NCBI GenBank assembly: GCA_039908095.1
Contig: JAMOBJ010000001.1
Location: 1-64,000, forward strand
Reading direction: 5' to 3'
Length of the DNA: 64,000 bases
From: Nitrospirae bacterium YQR-1
GTDB lineage: Bacteria > Nitrospirota > Thermodesulfovibrionia > Thermodesulfovibrionales > Magnetobacteriaceae
Below the pieces are notes generated by a model. It was not told the origin of the DNA, searched no databases, and was given only the letters and a program-made list of their open reading frames with translations. Of the stretch, positions 15,860-26,109 are shown piece after piece. How positions within the stretch are numbered: position 1 is the first letter of the stretch; each line of letters begins with the position of its first letter. A program made the position numbers and the translations under genes.

Positions 15860-17884
15860 TTAAGTAACTTTTCTCTCAATGGCCGTTAACAGGGAAATAA
15901 TCTCCTGACTCATCGGCCCGATATGTGTAAATTGTGCTTCAGCTGAGGCTGTGTCGCCGGAATTTTTCATTCGCACTATATCCTTAACTAATGAATGAAG
16001 CTCCTCGTGAATTTTTTCAAGTTTTAGCATCTCAGGTATATCGCCGAAGGTGGAAATTCCTTTGGAATATAACCACTTACCAAGATCGCAGTCTTTATGT
16101 GAAACAGCCTGTGCTTCACTAAGACTTTCTTTACCGTCCAGAAAGTCTCTAAGCCTGCTCTTCCATGCAAGATGTTTACTTCTTGCGTTGGAAAAGTCAA
16201 ACGTTATCTTTGCCTTATCGGAATGATTGTTATGATGAGTCAACTGTATGGCTCGGGCAGGCGCCTTTTTAACAGGTTTCATTTCATAGGCAATGTGGGA
16301 TGGAGGCGTATGTTTTCTTACTGTTGCGCCGCCGGAATCTGCTGTAGTGATATGGCCTGTTTTAAAGTATGCGATAGCGTCATGTAATTGGCCGGCCTGT
16401 GAGGTCAGTTCCTCACTTGTTGAGGCCATCTGCTCTGCGGCTGCTGCGTTTTGCTGAATCACATGGTCAAGTTGTGCAATCGCCTTGTTTATCTGCTCGG
16501 CACCAATGTTTTGTTCATTGCTTGCAGCGCTTATCTCTTGAACCAATTCCGCCGTTTTTTGAATATCGGGTACCAACTGCTTAAGCATAGCGCCTGCTTT
16601 CTCAGATACCGTGACCGTTGTGGTTGACAGTGTGCTGATCTCCCCTGCGGCTTTTTGGCTTCTCTCCGCCAGTTTTCTTACCTCAGAGGCTACCACTGCA
16701 AATCCCTTACCATGCTCACCGGCACGGGCCGCCTCTATGGCTGCGTTAAGCGCTAAAAGGTTGGTCTGACGTGCTATTTCCTCTATTATAGATATCTTAC
16801 TTGCTATTTCTTTCATTGCCTTTACTGCCTCATTCACGGCTTTTCCGCTCTCCAGCGCATCTTGAGAGGCCTTAATCGACATCCGGTCGGTCTGCTGGGC
16901 GTTATCGGCATTTTGCCTGATATTGGACGCCATCTGCTCCATTGATGATGATACCTCCTCAACCGCCGCCGCCTGCTCTGTTGCCCCCTGCGAAACAGAT
17001 TGTGATGCGCTGCTTAACTCCCCGCTGCCCGCCGATACATTTTCCGAGGATGCCCGAACCTCTCCTATTACTCCCTTGAGCTTATCCACCATCGTTTCCA
17101 TCGCTGACAACAGGTGTCCAGTCTCGTCCCTGCCTGTAACATCTATGCTTACTGTAAGATCACCGTCTGCCAAACTGTTGGCTACATACACCGCCTTATT
17201 TATCGGTTTTACAACACTGCTTATTATCCACCACGCAAATACCAGTGATAATAACAAACTTATTATAACAGCGGCTATTGACATAGTCCGTGCATTTGCA
17301 TATGTTTTCTCATTTTGAACTTCCAGTTCTTTGCCCACACGGTTTTGAAGATTTGTTAAATCATCAACACCGGCTTTAGCCTGATTATAAAGAGGTAACA
17401 CAGTCTTTACAATGAACAGGTTAGCCTCGTTGAATTTCCCTTCCTTAAGAAATGTCGCACATGGCTTTAACCCGTCAGTTACAAATTTTGTCCTGAGCTC
17501 TAAAAACTTCTTTGCCAGTTCACTCTCCTCCGGTGTCAGGGTTGTAGCCATATACTCTTTCCACAGCTTGCCGATATCCTCAACGTTTGAATCAACCTTA
17601 TCTGTGTGCTTTGTTATAGGGTGGTCGGCGTTATGAACCTTGCTTACCTCTATGATTGGATCATGAAAAGAGGCAAGCAGCAACTGTTGTACGTTTTCAC
17701 GCATTTTGTCGTTAATTGTTGACAACTGCTGAAGAGGCACCATCCTGTCAGCGTAAAGACTGTCGAAATTAGCATTTATGCTCTTTGAAGCCATTATGCC
17801 CAACACACTAAGAGCAATGATTATTACGGACATGAAGCCCACCAGTAAATATAGCCTTGTGCCGATTTTCAAATTTTTAAACAT
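15860..17884 (-). CDS. Methyl-accepting chemotaxis protein with C-terminal zinc-binding (CZB) domain
   Basis: 674 residues from the ATG at 17884, which follows GGAGGAGAG; an upstream in-frame ATG at 17926 lacks such a site. Order: TM1 ([20 protein letters not shown]), a four-helix-bundle periplasmic sensor (about 35-190), TM2 ([20 protein letters not shown]), HAMP (about 220-270), the MCP signalling hairpin with [20 protein letters not shown] at the tip, and a C-terminal CZB domain with W plus His ([14 protein letters not shown]) and [17 protein letters not shown] domains bind Zn2+ and have been tied to metal and hypochlorous acid sensing. No che gene is nearby, so it feeds a distant array. 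Confidence 0.95.
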   Translation of the reverse strand: MFKNLKIGTRLYLLVGFMSVIIIALSVLGIMASKSINANFDSLYADRMVPLQQLSTINDKMRENVQQLLLASFHDPIIEVSKVHNADHPITKHTDKVDSNVEDIGKLWKEYMATTLTPEESELAKKFLELRTKFVTDGLKPCATFLKEGKFNEANLFIVKTVLPLYNQAKAGVDDLTNLQNRVGKELEVQNEKTYANARTMSIAAVIISLLLSLVFAWWIISSVVKPINKAVYVANSLADGDLTVSIDVTGRDETGHLLSAMETMVDKLKGVIGEVRASSENVSAGSGELSSASQSVSQGATEQAAAVEEVSSSMEQMASNIRQNADNAQQTDRMSIKASQDALESGKAVNEAVKAMKEIASKISIIEEIARQTNLLALNAAIEAARAGEHGKGFAVVASEVRKLAERSQKAAGEISTLSTTTVTVSEKAGAMLKQLVPDIQKTAELVQEISAASNEQNIGAEQINKAIAQLDHVIQQNAAAAEQMASTSEELTSQAGQLHDAIAYFKTGHITTADSGGATVRKHTPPSHIAYEMKPVKKAPARAIQLTHHNNHSDKAKITFDFSNARSKHLAWKSRLRDFLDGKESLSEAQAVSHKDCDLGKWLYSKGISTFGDIPEMLKLEKIHEELHSLVKDIVRMKNSGDTASAEAQFTHIGPMSQEIISLLTAIERKVT

Positions 17885-18132
17885 TTCTCTCCTCCATGTA
17901 ATATTTATACCTTTGTAAACATTCACACCTGCGTAGTCAACGCATGTCTAAATCAGAGACGGACAAATCTCCACTATTGCACCTCCATTTGACGATATTG
18001 TATATGTTATAGATAATATTTTTCAAGTGCAGTTCAGATTTCCAAAACTTGACAGAAGCATAAACTAAAATGTAGCATATACCCTGATGTTAATGTATAA
18101 AGAGCTACCTTGTTGTGGTGGAGGCTGGTTTA

Positions 18133-18402
18133 ATGAGTGAGAGTAAAGATGTAAATGTTGATATAATGCAGTTTCTGGGTTTTATCAAATCGTCATTTTA
18201 TGCCACACTGGATAACATATATGAAATCCATGAATTAAGTGAAAAAGTGCTCATTGAAATGGCGGCATCGGGGAAGGCTATCCAAAATGAGGGAGAGAAA
18301 GTGATAAGAGAGTTTCTTGAAACCTCAAGAAAAAGCAGAGACGATTTCAGGCAGGTAATTGAAGAGGGTTTTAAGAAATTGGAGGAGACTCTGAAGCAGT
18401 AG
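18133..18402 (+). CDS. Small helical (phasin-like) protein
   Basis: 89 residues from the ATG at 18133, with GGAGG eight to ten bases upstream; a GTG at 18115 would overlap that site. The protein is all helix: FLGFIKSSFYATLDNIYEIH, EKVLIEMAASGKAIQNEGEK, then a charged coiled-coil-like tail (FRQVIEEGFKKLEETLKQ). Size and heptad pattern suit a phasin-like or chaperone-like protein, but no signature is decisive. It lies 46 bp upstream of trpB on the same strand and might share its transcript. Confidence 0.6.
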   Translation: MSESKDVNVDIMQFLGFIKSSFYATLDNIYEIHELSEKVLIEMAASGKAIQNEGEKVIREFLETSRKSRDDFRQVIEEGFKKLEETLKQ

Positions 18403-18448
18403 TTACACTTAGCTTGTCAAGCACAAACTGTAGTAAGGAATCAGAGAA

Positions 18449-19639
18449 ATGAGAGAAGGATATTTTGGTATTTATGGGGGCAGATATGTTCCGGAGACGT
18501 TGATTCCGGCCCTCAGTGAACTTGAGACAGCCTATAACGACTCAAAAGGTAACAGTGATTTCCAAAGCCAATTAAAGGAAATTCAGAGTAACTACATAGG
18601 GAGGCCGACTCCTCTGTATTATGCCCAAAGGCTTACTAAATATCTGGGCGGCGCTAAGATATATCTGAAACGTGAAGATTTGGCTCATACCGGCGCCCAT
18701 AAAATAAATAATGCAGTCGGGCAAGCGCTCCTTGCCAAAAAAATGGGTAAAAGACGTCTCATTGCCGAAACCGGCGCCGGTCAGCACGGTGTTGCCACAG
18801 CAACGGGTGCAGCTTTTTTTGGACTTGACTGTGAAATATACATGGGCTCGGAGGACATGCAACGCCAATCACTTAATGTCTTTCGAATGCGCCTTCTGGG
18901 GGCTCAGGTCAGGGAGGTCTCTCTGGGCTCTAAAACCCTAAAAGATGCTATCAACGAGGCTCTCAGAGACTGGACTACAAACGTCAGAGATACTCACTAT
19001 GTGCTGGGCACAGTCTTTGGCCCTCATCCTTTTCCTTCCATGGTACGAGACTTTCAGTCTGTAATCGGGCAGGAGGCGAAACAGCAGATACTTAAGGCCG
19101 AGGGGCGCCTTCCAGACTACCTGATAGCCTGTGTCGGCGGGGGAAGTAATGCTATGGGACTTTTCAATTCTTTTTTAACGGACAGAAAGAAAAAACACAT
19201 AGAATTCATCGGTGTAGAGGCGGGAGGGCTGGGGATTGAGACCGGAAAACATGCGGCACGCTTTTCAGGCGGCTCTGTGGGGGTTTTTCAGGGCTGTAAG
19301 AGTTACCTGCTGCAGGATGATAACGGCAATGTCCTCAGCACTCATTCAGTCTCGGCAGGGCTGGACTATGCCTCCGTAGGCCCCGAACACGCCTATCTGC
19401 ACGATACCGAGGCCGTGCAGTACTCATATGCCCTTGACTCCGAGGCTATGGAGGCCTTTGAAACTTTATCCAAAACCGAGGGAATTATCCCTGCCCTTGA
19501 ATCGTCCCATGCTATTGCCGAGGCTGTAAAACTTGCTCCCACTTTGTCAAAGGATACCATTATTATAATTAACTTATCGGGCAGAGGCGACAAAGACGTT
19601 CAACAGGTTGCAAGAATTAAAGGGATTGAACTCAGATAG
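18449..19639 (+). CDS. trpB: Tryptophan synthase beta chain
   Basis: Condenses indole with serine to tryptophan using pyridoxal phosphate. 396 residues, the canonical TrpB1 type. Seen: [12 protein letters not shown] at the N-terminus, PLP lysine in [16 protein letters not shown] (about 85), [20 protein letters not shown], phosphate-binding [11 protein letters not shown], and [16 protein letters not shown] near the C-terminus. In most bacteria trpA follows directly; here the next gene is parA after about 100 bp, so the alpha subunit must be elsewhere. Start ATG 18449. Confidence 0.96.
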   Translation: MREGYFGIYGGRYVPETLIPALSELETAYNDSKGNSDFQSQLKEIQSNYIGRPTPLYYAQRLTKYLGGAKIYLKREDLAHTGAHKINNAVGQALLAKKMGKRRLIAETGAGQHGVATATGAAFFGLDCEIYMGSEDMQRQSLNVFRMRLLGAQVREVSLGSKTLKDAINEALRDWTTNVRDTHYVLGTVFGPHPFPSMVRDFQSVIGQEAKQQILKAEGRLPDYLIACVGGGSNAMGLFNSFLTDRKKKHIEFIGVEAGGLGIETGKHAARFSGGSVGVFQGCKSYLLQDDNGNVLSTHSVSAGLDYASVGPEHAYLHDTEAVQYSYALDSEAMEAFETLSKTEGIIPALESSHAIAEAVKLAPTLSKDTIIIINLSGRGDKDVQQVARIKGIELR

Positions 19640-19735
19640 AAATCAGTATATATTTGTTGTGGCAATAAATTCTGTGTCACTTAATTAAACACAAAAAACT
19701 TTAAATTTTGTTATAATTACGGAATCGGGAAGATT

Positions 19736-20521
19736 GTGGGGAAAGTAATATCAATTTCAAATCAGAAAGGCGGAGTGGGCAAAACTACGACCGCAATAAA
19801 TCTGGCCGCCTCAATGGGGTTGGCCGGTAAGGATATTTTAATAGTGGATACCGACCCGCAGTGTAATTCAACAAGCGGATTAGGTATTGACAGGAAAAAC
19901 CTTGTCAAAACACTCTATGATGTTTACACATCAAAGCATAAGATAGAAGACATCATCATCACAACCCCGTATGACCATTTGTTTTTGGCCCCTTCCTCAA
20001 TAGACCTGCTGGCCGTGGAGCTGGAGATGGTTAACCGTGACCGCCGTGAGTGGCTGCTCTCAGATGCGCTTATACCCCTAAGGGACCGCTACCAGTATAT
20101 TTTCATAGACTGCCCGCCCTCACTTGGGCTTATAACTTTAAACTCCCTGGTGGCCGCCGGCTCTGTAATAGTGCCGGTTCAGTGTGAGTACTACGCACTT
20201 GAGGGACTCACCATGCTTATGAGAACCATTAATCTTGTTAAACGGTCTTTTAATCCGTCACTTTCTATAGAGGGAATCCTGCTGACTATGTTTGACGCCA
20301 GAAACTCTCTGTCATCGGCGGTGGCAAAAGAGGTGAAAGCTCATTTTGGGCAGAAAGTCTATACAACAATTATTCCGAGAAATGTAACCCTTGGTGAATC
20401 TCCCGGGCACGGCAAGCCGGCCTTGTACTATGATGTTCGTTCAAGAGGCGCACAGACTTACCTTATGCTGGCAAGAGAAATTCTCGGTGATATGCAGCCG
20501 CAAAATAAAGTGAGCTTATGA
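19736..20521 (+). CDS. parA: Chromosome-partitioning ATPase ParA (Soj)
   Basis: Walker-type ATPase that drives segregation of ParB-parS complexes on the nucleoid. 261 residues. Seen: deviant Walker A QKGGVGKTTTAINLAASM (about 10-27), DTDPQCNSTSGLG, Walker B region YIFIDCPPSLGLITLNSL, and QCEYYALEGL. GTG start at 19736. The next gene, parB, overlaps by four bases (ATGA). I looked for a parS-like TGTTTCACGTGAAACA in the window and saw none. parA and parB usually sit near the replication origin. Confidence 0.95.
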   Translation: MGKVISISNQKGGVGKTTTAINLAASMGLAGKDILIVDTDPQCNSTSGLGIDRKNLVKTLYDVYTSKHKIEDIIITTPYDHLFLAPSSIDLLAVELEMVNRDRREWLLSDALIPLRDRYQYIFIDCPPSLGLITLNSLVAAGSVIVPVQCEYYALEGLTMLMRTINLVKRSFNPSLSIEGILLTMFDARNSLSSAVAKEVKAHFGQKVYTTIIPRNVTLGESPGHGKPALYYDVRSRGAQTYLMLAREILGDMQPQNKVSL

Positions 20522-21354
20522 AAAAAGCCCTGGGAAGAGGACTGGATGCACTGATTCCTGTTGAGGGCGAGGAAATCCACCAGATTGAGATTGAAAAAAT
20601 CTTTCCAAACCCGTCTCAACCCCGTAAGCATTTTTCAGATGAATCGTTAAATCAGCTGGCTACATCGATAACTCAGCAGGGAATAATTCAACCCATCATA
20701 GTATCCAGAGCGGGGGACGGCACTTTCACCGTGGTGGCAGGCGAGCGCCGCTGGAGGGCCGCTGCAATTTCAGGCATCAGGAAAATCCCCTGCATCATTC
20801 GTGACGAGAGCTCTGAGGAGTCATTTGAGATCTCACTTATAGAAAACATCCAGCGGGAGGAGTTAAACCCTATAGAGACTGCGGCGGCATTTCTCAGAAT
20901 CATAGATGAGCAGGGGTTAACCCAGGAGGAGCTTTCTCAAAAAATCGGCAAGCAACGGGCCACTGTGGCAAACTATCTGAGGCTTCTCAGCCTGCCGGAG
21001 GAGATAAAGTCTTTTGTAATATCCGGGGCGCTTTCCATGGGACATGCCAAGGCGATTCTCTCTCTTACGGAACAGCCCGCCCAACTGGAGGCGGCTCACA
21101 CTGTGGTTAAAAATGCGCTCAGTGTGCGCGAAACGGAAAACCTCTGTAAAAAACTCTCCACCGCCACAACAACCAACGTAAAAAAACCGGAACCTCCTAA
21201 GAAGGACCCGCATATCGCAGGCGTTGAGGATGAACTGATTCGCTCCCTGGGCACTAAAGTCAGAATCCATCATAACGGTAAAACCGGACGTATTGAGATA
21301 GATTATTATTCAATGGATGACCTTAACAGGATTATTGATATACTGAGAGTATGA
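20518..21354 (+). CDS. parB: Chromosome-partitioning protein ParB (Spo0J), CTP-dependent DNA clamp
   Basis: 278 residues. N-terminal KKALGRGLDALIP (ParA-interacting), then the ParB/Srx-like CTP-binding domain with QPRKHF, VVAGERRWRAA and the catalytic-site stretch ENIQREELNPIETA, a KorB-type helix-turn-helix (QEELSQKIGKQRATVANYLR), and a C-terminal dimerisation domain. ParB loads at parS and slides as a CTP-bound clamp. The ATG overlaps the parA stop, and its own stop overlaps kdsB by four bases, so parA-parB-kdsB are translated as a coupled unit. Confidence 0.95.
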   Translation: MKKALGRGLDALIPVEGEEIHQIEIEKIFPNPSQPRKHFSDESLNQLATSITQQGIIQPIIVSRAGDGTFTVVAGERRWRAAAISGIRKIPCIIRDESSEESFEISLIENIQREELNPIETAAAFLRIIDEQGLTQEELSQKIGKQRATVANYLRLLSLPEEIKSFVISGALSMGHAKAILSLTEQPAQLEAAHTVVKNALSVRETENLCKKLSTATTTNVKKPEPPKKDPHIAGVEDELIRSLGTKVRIHHNGKTGRIEIDYYSMDDLNRIIDILRV

Positions 21355-22124
21355 CAAAAGCTGCTGTTATTGTACCGGCGCGGTACGGCTCAACGAGGTT
21401 TCCGGGCAAGCCACTGGCGCTGATAAACGGTAAACCCATGATTGAACACGTATGGCTGCGGGCAAAAACGGCACGCCTTGCGGATGCGGTTTTTGTGGCC
21501 ACAGACAACACAGACATATTTAACACTGTGGAGGGTTTTGGTGGTGTTGCCGTTATGACAAGTGAGTCTTGTGCCTGTGGCACGGACAGGATTGCCGAGG
21601 CGGTGCGAGACTTGCCCTTTACCGTGGTTGTAAATGTACAGGGGGATGAGCCGCTCATTGAGCCCGCTATGATTGACGCTGTAATTGAGCTAATGCACGA
21701 TGACAGAGCTTCAATGGGAACACTGAAAAAGAAAATAACAGACACCTGCGAACTATTTGATCCAAACATCGTTAAGGTTGTCACAGACTGCGAGGATTTT
21801 GCACTTTATTTTTCGAGATCAACGATTCCTTATCTTAGAGATGTGTTTGACGGTAAATTACCACTTATTAACATGGATGATATAAACCCTGCGGGGATAC
21901 AATATTTTAAGCATATCGGAATATACAGTTATAAAAAAGACGTCCTCATCAGGCTTTCAGAACTGCCTGAGAGTGTTTTAGAGAGGGCGGAAAAGCTGGA
22001 GCAATTACGGGCTCTTGCTAACGGTTATAAAATCAAAGTCGGTGAAACCGCCTTTAACACTATAGCGGTGGACCATCCTGAGGATACAGGGAAGGTGGAG
22101 AGATGGCTAAATACATATTCCTGA
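21351..22124 (+). CDS. kdsB: 3-deoxy-manno-octulosonate cytidylyltransferase (CMP-Kdo synthetase)
   Basis: Activates Kdo with CTP to CMP-Kdo for lipid A inner core synthesis. 257 residues. Seen: the nucleotide-binding start [44 protein letters not shown], and [19 protein letters not shown], with [14 protein letters not shown] near the end. The ATG overlaps the parB stop (ATGA), and its own end overlaps pyrG by 22 bases. So the CTP user KdsB is encoded directly before the CTP maker PyrG. Confidence 0.96.
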   Translation: MTKAAVIVPARYGSTRFPGKPLALINGKPMIEHVWLRAKTARLADAVFVATDNTDIFNTVEGFGGVAVMTSESCACGTDRIAEAVRDLPFTVVVNVQGDEPLIEPAMIDAVIELMHDDRASMGTLKKKITDTCELFDPNIVKVVTDCEDFALYFSRSTIPYLRDVFDGKLPLINMDDINPAGIQYFKHIGIYSYKKDVLIRLSELPESVLERAEKLEQLRALANGYKIKVGETAFNTIAVDHPEDTGKVERWLNTYS

Positions 22125-23776
22125 CAGGCGGAGTGGTATCGTCTTTAGGCAAGGGGATAGCCGCCTCGGCAACTGGTGCGCTTTTGGAGGCAAGGGGGTT
22201 AAAGGTAAGCCTTCAAAAACTGGACCCTTACATAAACCTTGACCCGGGCACGTTAAGCCCTTTTCAGCACGGCGAGGTGTATGTGACTGAGGACGGAACG
22301 GAAACAGACCTCGACCTTGGCCATTACGAGCGGTTTACACATGTTCAGAGCTCTCAGAAAAACAACTACACAACAGGAAAGATATACTTTAATGTTATCC
22401 GAAAAGAACGGCTTGGGCAGTACCTGGGCCAAACCGTGCAGGTGGTGCCCCATGTTACGGATGAGATAAAGTCGGCGATACGGTCTCTGGACTGTGACGG
22501 TGTGGATGTGGTAATAGTGGAAATCGGGGGCACAATCGGAGACATTGAAAGTTTGCCGTTTCTTGAGGCCATCCGGCAGATTCCCTATGATGTGGGCAGG
22601 GACAACACCATGTATTTTCATCTGACCCTTGTGCCCTACATCGGCAGTGCGGGGGAGTTGAAATCAAAACCTACTCAGCACAGCGTAAAAGAGCTTCGTG
22701 AGATAGGCATACAGCCAGATGTGCTTCTTTGCCGCTCAGACAGGGCAATTCCACAGGATATGAAAAGAAAAATCGCCCTGCACTGTAACATCGAGGAGGA
22801 CTCCGTGATAAGTGCCATAGATGTGGACACCATTTATGAGGTTCCGCTGGTGCTTCATAAAGAGGGGCTGGACACTCTGATAGAGCGGAAGTTTAAACTC
22901 AACACGGATGCCCCTAAGCTTGATGTATGGCATAATGTTGTAAGCACTATAAAAAACCCTGCCAATGATGTAACAATCGCTTTGGTAGGAAAGTATGTCG
23001 GCCTTAAGGATGCTTACAAAAGCCTGATGGAATCGCTAATCCACGGTGGAATTGCAAATGATGCAAGGGTGGATTTTAAATGGATTGATTCTGAGGAGAT
23101 AGAAAAACATGGGGTGGAGGGGCAGCTTTCCGATGTGGACGGGATACTGGTGCCCGGGGGGTTTGGAGTTAGAGGCATAGAGGGGAAAATAACAGCCGTG
23201 CAGTATGCGCGGGAAAAGAGGATTCCATATTTTGGAATATGTCTTGGAATGCAGTGTGCGGTAATAGAGTTTGCAAGAAACGTCTGCGGGGTAGCCGGAG
23301 CTAACAGTGCCGAGTTTGACGAGCATACGGTGGAGCCGGTGATTTACCTGATGGAGCAGTGGTTTGATTTCAGGAAGGGTTTGATAGAAAAGCGCTCCGC
23401 CGAAAGTGAAAAGGGGGGCACAATGCGCCTTGGCGGTTATCCGTGCGTCCTTGAGCCGGGCTCTAATGCCCATGCCGCCTATGCGGCGGCGGAGGTGACG
23501 GAACGCCACCGGCACAGGTATGAGTTTAACAACAAGTACAGGGAGCTTTTTAAATCCAGGGGGTTGCGGATAAGCGGGTTGAGCCCTGACGGGGAATTGG
23601 TGGAGATAGTGGAAATAGGGGGGCATCCGTGGTTTGTCGGCTGCCAGTTTCATCCTGAGTTTAAGTCTCGGCCGACTGAGCCTCATCCCCTTTTTAAGGC
23701 ATTCATATCAGCGGCAATTAGGGAAAAGCGTTCCCTGTTTCCAACACATGGAATAAGCGCCTTAGACAGAAGGTAG
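22103..23776 (+). CDS. pyrG: CTP synthase
   Basis: Aminates UTP to CTP with glutamine and ATP. 557 residues. The N-terminal synthetase domain begins [20 protein letters not shown] and shows [20 protein letters not shown] and [14 protein letters not shown]. The C-terminal class I amidotransferase domain has [14 protein letters not shown], the nucleophile in [16 protein letters not shown], and [11 protein letters not shown]. The last ~15 residues are an ordinary tail. The start lies inside kdsB (22-bp overlap); the kdsD start follows the stop after six bases. Confidence 0.97.
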   Translation: MAKYIFLTGGVVSSLGKGIAASATGALLEARGLKVSLQKLDPYINLDPGTLSPFQHGEVYVTEDGTETDLDLGHYERFTHVQSSQKNNYTTGKIYFNVIRKERLGQYLGQTVQVVPHVTDEIKSAIRSLDCDGVDVVIVEIGGTIGDIESLPFLEAIRQIPYDVGRDNTMYFHLTLVPYIGSAGELKSKPTQHSVKELREIGIQPDVLLCRSDRAIPQDMKRKIALHCNIEEDSVISAIDVDTIYEVPLVLHKEGLDTLIERKFKLNTDAPKLDVWHNVVSTIKNPANDVTIALVGKYVGLKDAYKSLMESLIHGGIANDARVDFKWIDSEEIEKHGVEGQLSDVDGILVPGGFGVRGIEGKITAVQYAREKRIPYFGICLGMQCAVIEFARNVCGVAGANSAEFDEHTVEPVIYLMEQWFDFRKGLIEKRSAESEKGGTMRLGGYPCVLEPGSNAHAAYAAAEVTERHRHRYEFNNKYRELFKSRGLRISGLSPDGELVEIVEIGGHPWFVGCQFHPEFKSRPTEPHPLFKAFISAAIREKRSLFPTHGISALDRR

Positions 23777-23782
23777 CGCAGA

Positions 23783-24760
23783 GTGATTTCAGAGAGTAAA
23801 ATAATAGAAACCGCCCGGGGAGTACTATATGAGGAGGCGCAGGCCATCCTTGGATTAATGGATAAGCTTGACAGCCGTTTCATTGCGGCTGTGGACCTGA
23901 TTTTTGAAAGCCGCGGCAAGGCAGTGCTTACAGGAATGGGAAAGTCAGGGCTGATAGGAAAGAAAATATCGGCAACCCTTGCCTCAACCGGCACACCCTC
24001 GTTTTTCATGCACCCAGCTGAGGCAGGCCACGGCGACCTTGGCATGGTGACAAGCGACGATGTGGTTATTGCCATATCAAACAGCGGCGAGACTGAAGAG
24101 ATTCTGAAGCTGATCCCTTTTTTCAAACGATTTAACATAAATCTAATCAGCATGACCGGCAATATAAATTCAACACTTTCAAGAGAGTCTGTGGTAAACA
24201 TAGATATAACGGTTAAGGAGGAGGCGTGCCCGATGGGGTTTGTGCCGACCTCCTCAACAACTGCGACTCTTGCCATGGGGGATGCCCTTGCCGTGGTGCT
24301 GCTGCTTAAGCGCGGATTTAAGAAAGAGGATTTTGCTTTTTTTCATCCTAACGGAGCAATAGGCAAGCAGCTTTTCATAAAAGTGGAAGATTTAATGCAC
24401 ACCGGCGATACGCTTCCGTACATTAAACCCGAGGCTAAGATGACGGAGGCTGTGATGGAAATATCATCTAAGCGGCTGGGGGTAACCATTGTTGCCGGAG
24501 ATGACGGGAAAATCCTTGGCATAATAACAGACGGAGACCTGAGGCGAGGAATAGAGCAGTGGGGGCGTGGTTTTTTTGATATGACGGCGGCGGCGGTGAT
24601 GACAAAAAATCCGCTTTCTATCTCTGCCGATGAGCTTGCCGTGAAAGCCCTGTCAGTTATGGAGACTCGTTCAATCACATCCCTGGTTGTGCCTGACTCT
24701 GAGGGCTGCGCCACAGGCATCATCCATCTGCATGATATCTTAAGAAAAGGAATTGTGTAA
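23783..24760 (+). CDS. kdsD: Arabinose-5-phosphate isomerase (KpsF/GutQ/KdsD)
   Basis: Converts ribulose 5-phosphate to arabinose 5-phosphate, the first committed precursor of Kdo. 325 residues: an N-terminal SIS sugar-isomerase domain (GKAVLTGMGKSGLIGKKISA; FFMHPAEAGHGDLGM; AISNSGETEEIL) and two C-terminal CBS domains (from about VEDLMHTGDTLP and from AAVMTKNPLSISADE). GTG start at 23783, six bases after pyrG, so it closes the parA-parB-kdsB-pyrG-kdsD run. kdsA, often between pyrG and kdsD in other bacteria, is absent here. Confidence 0.95.
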   Translation: MISESKIIETARGVLYEEAQAILGLMDKLDSRFIAAVDLIFESRGKAVLTGMGKSGLIGKKISATLASTGTPSFFMHPAEAGHGDLGMVTSDDVVIAISNSGETEEILKLIPFFKRFNINLISMTGNINSTLSRESVVNIDITVKEEACPMGFVPTSSTTATLAMGDALAVVLLLKRGFKKEDFAFFHPNGAIGKQLFIKVEDLMHTGDTLPYIKPEAKMTEAVMEISSKRLGVTIVAGDDGKILGIITDGDLRRGIEQWGRGFFDMTAAAVMTKNPLSISADELAVKALSVMETRSITSLVVPDSEGCATGIIHLHDILRKGIV

Positions 24761-24796
24761 AGTGAATTGATAATATCCTTTGATTGTCACATTGTA

Positions 24797-25519
24797 TTAG
24801 TAGTGAATCTCATCCAGCACCTTTTTAGCGGCGTCAACAGGGTTTTTGGCTGAAATTATGGGTCTGCCTATTACAATAATATCGGCCCCTGAGGATATGG
24901 CCTCTTTTGGGGTCATAAAACGTTTTTGATCGTCAGTGGCCGACCATGCAGGCCTTATTCCGGGGGTGAGAATTATAAAGCCATTGCCACAGGCTTCTCT
25001 TACAGGTTTTATTTCACGGGCGGAGGCAACGACTCCATCCAGTCCTGCTTCTTTAGCAAGTCTGCTTAAATGAAGCACATGTGTTTGTACATCCCCAGGC
25101 ACTCTCAGCTCATCGTTTAAAATCTTGCCGTTTAGGCTTGTAAGCACGGTGACAGCCAATACAACCGGTTTTTGAATGTTGCGTTGCGCCGATTCTGTAT
25201 TTAAAGCGTTTGAGACGGCGCTCATCATTTCAAAACCGCCGGAGGCATGAAGGTTAAAGATTGCGGCTCCTGAATTCATTGCCTCAATTGAGGCCTTAGC
25301 CGCAGTGTTTGGTATGTCGTGGAATTTTAAATCCAGAAAGACTTTCCCGCCCTCCGCTATAATGGCTTTTACTATTTGGGGCCCCTCACTTGTAAATAAT
25401 TGAAAACCGACCTTAAAGTAACCGGCATAGTTTTTTAACTTGCTTACAAGCTCCATAGCAGCGCTGGAGGTGTCAACATCCAGAGCCACACATAATTTAT
25501 TTATTAATTCCTGTGTCAT
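24797..25519 (-). CDS. pyrF: Orotidine 5'-phosphate decarboxylase
   Basis: Last step of UMP synthesis: decarboxylates OMP. 240 residues, one TIM barrel. Seen: CVALDVDTSSAAMELVSKL at the start, the catalytic Lys-Asp cluster in VFLDLKFHDIPNTA (about 60-73), NLHASGGFEMM, LTPGIRPAWSATDDQKR and IVIGRPIISAKNP for phosphate binding. Convergent with kdsD; start ATG at 25519. The 180 bases upstream contain an inverted-repeat structure (25555-25638). Confidence 0.96.
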   Translation of the reverse strand: MTQELINKLCVALDVDTSSAAMELVSKLKNYAGYFKVGFQLFTSEGPQIVKAIIAEGGKVFLDLKFHDIPNTAAKASIEAMNSGAAIFNLHASGGFEMMSAVSNALNTESAQRNIQKPVVLAVTVLTSLNGKILNDELRVPGDVQTHVLHLSRLAKEAGLDGVVASAREIKPVREACGNGFIILTPGIRPAWSATDDQKRFMTPKEAISSGADIIVIGRPIISAKNPVDAAKKVLDEIHY

Positions 25520-25554
25520 CGTTTTTTTACTTATTTAACATTTAAACCTGAAAA

Positions 25555-25638
25555 AAGCAGTTCACTTAATCATAACGAGATATAATCAGGCTTCAGCCTA
25601 AAAAACACTCACCCGGAAGCAGGTAAAATGAACTGCTT
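25555..25638. repeat. Inverted repeat between the DUF202 gene and pyrF
   Basis: AAGCAGTTCA (25555-25564) and TGAACTGCTT (25629-25638) are perfect inverted arms 64 bp apart, with AGGCTTCAGCCT as a small inner hairpin. It could be an RNA structure in the pyrF leader or a remnant of a small mobile element; no matching copy was noticed elsewhere in the window. Confidence 0.4.
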
Positions 25639-25699
25639 GCTGAGAACTGCTCCGGAAAAAATCTATCGCTCAGTGGAGACTTCTATAGTTTCCATTCTA

Positions 25700-26101
25700 T
25701 TAAAAAGTATGCCTCATGTGCACAAGAAACAGTATGCCGATAGACATAACACAGAGCGTTAGAATTATATCCAGAATCGGCGACAAAATGAACCTTTCAA
25801 TGCAAATCTGCTTTTCGATTTTCTTATACCGGATAAAGCAAAATAAACTTAACACCACTCCAAACACTATCAACATCTTACCAATTGAGGTGGAATACTT
25901 CTCTATCTCCTCTACCTCTGCAGCCTTTAGGGAAGCTGCATTCAGAATATCCATTGATTTAAGTAAAAACAGGCCGAACTTCTCGATTACAAATCCAAAT
26001 GCCATAATTGAAATGCTCGTCCGTATCCACGAAAGAAACGTTCTCTCATTTGAAAGATGCTGAAGTATATGGCTGAATTCATTAGTTTTTTTTTCTTCCA
26101 T
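25700..26101 (-). CDS. DUF202 (YidH-type) inner-membrane protein, gene 1
   Basis: 133 residues with the DUF202 signature HLSNERTFLSWIRTSISIMA (about 14-33) leading into the first membrane helix FGFVIEKFGLFLL, then two more helices (GKMLIVFGVVLSLFCFIRY, IILTLCVMSIGILFLV). The family is widespread and uncharacterised; YidH of E. coli is a member. It lies eight bases downstream of a second, diverged DUF202 gene on the same strand. Confidence 0.85.
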   Translation of the reverse strand: MEEKKTNEFSHILQHLSNERTFLSWIRTSISIMAFGFVIEKFGLFLLKSMDILNAASLKAAEVEEIEKYSTSIGKMLIVFGVVLSLFCFIRYKKIEKQICIERFILSPILDIILTLCVMSIGILFLVHMRHTF

Positions 26102-26109
26102 TGTTCCCC

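Noticed and set aside
19000..22000. parS sites near parAB
   Set aside because: No sequence close to TGTTTCACGTGAAACA was found by eye in or around the operon.
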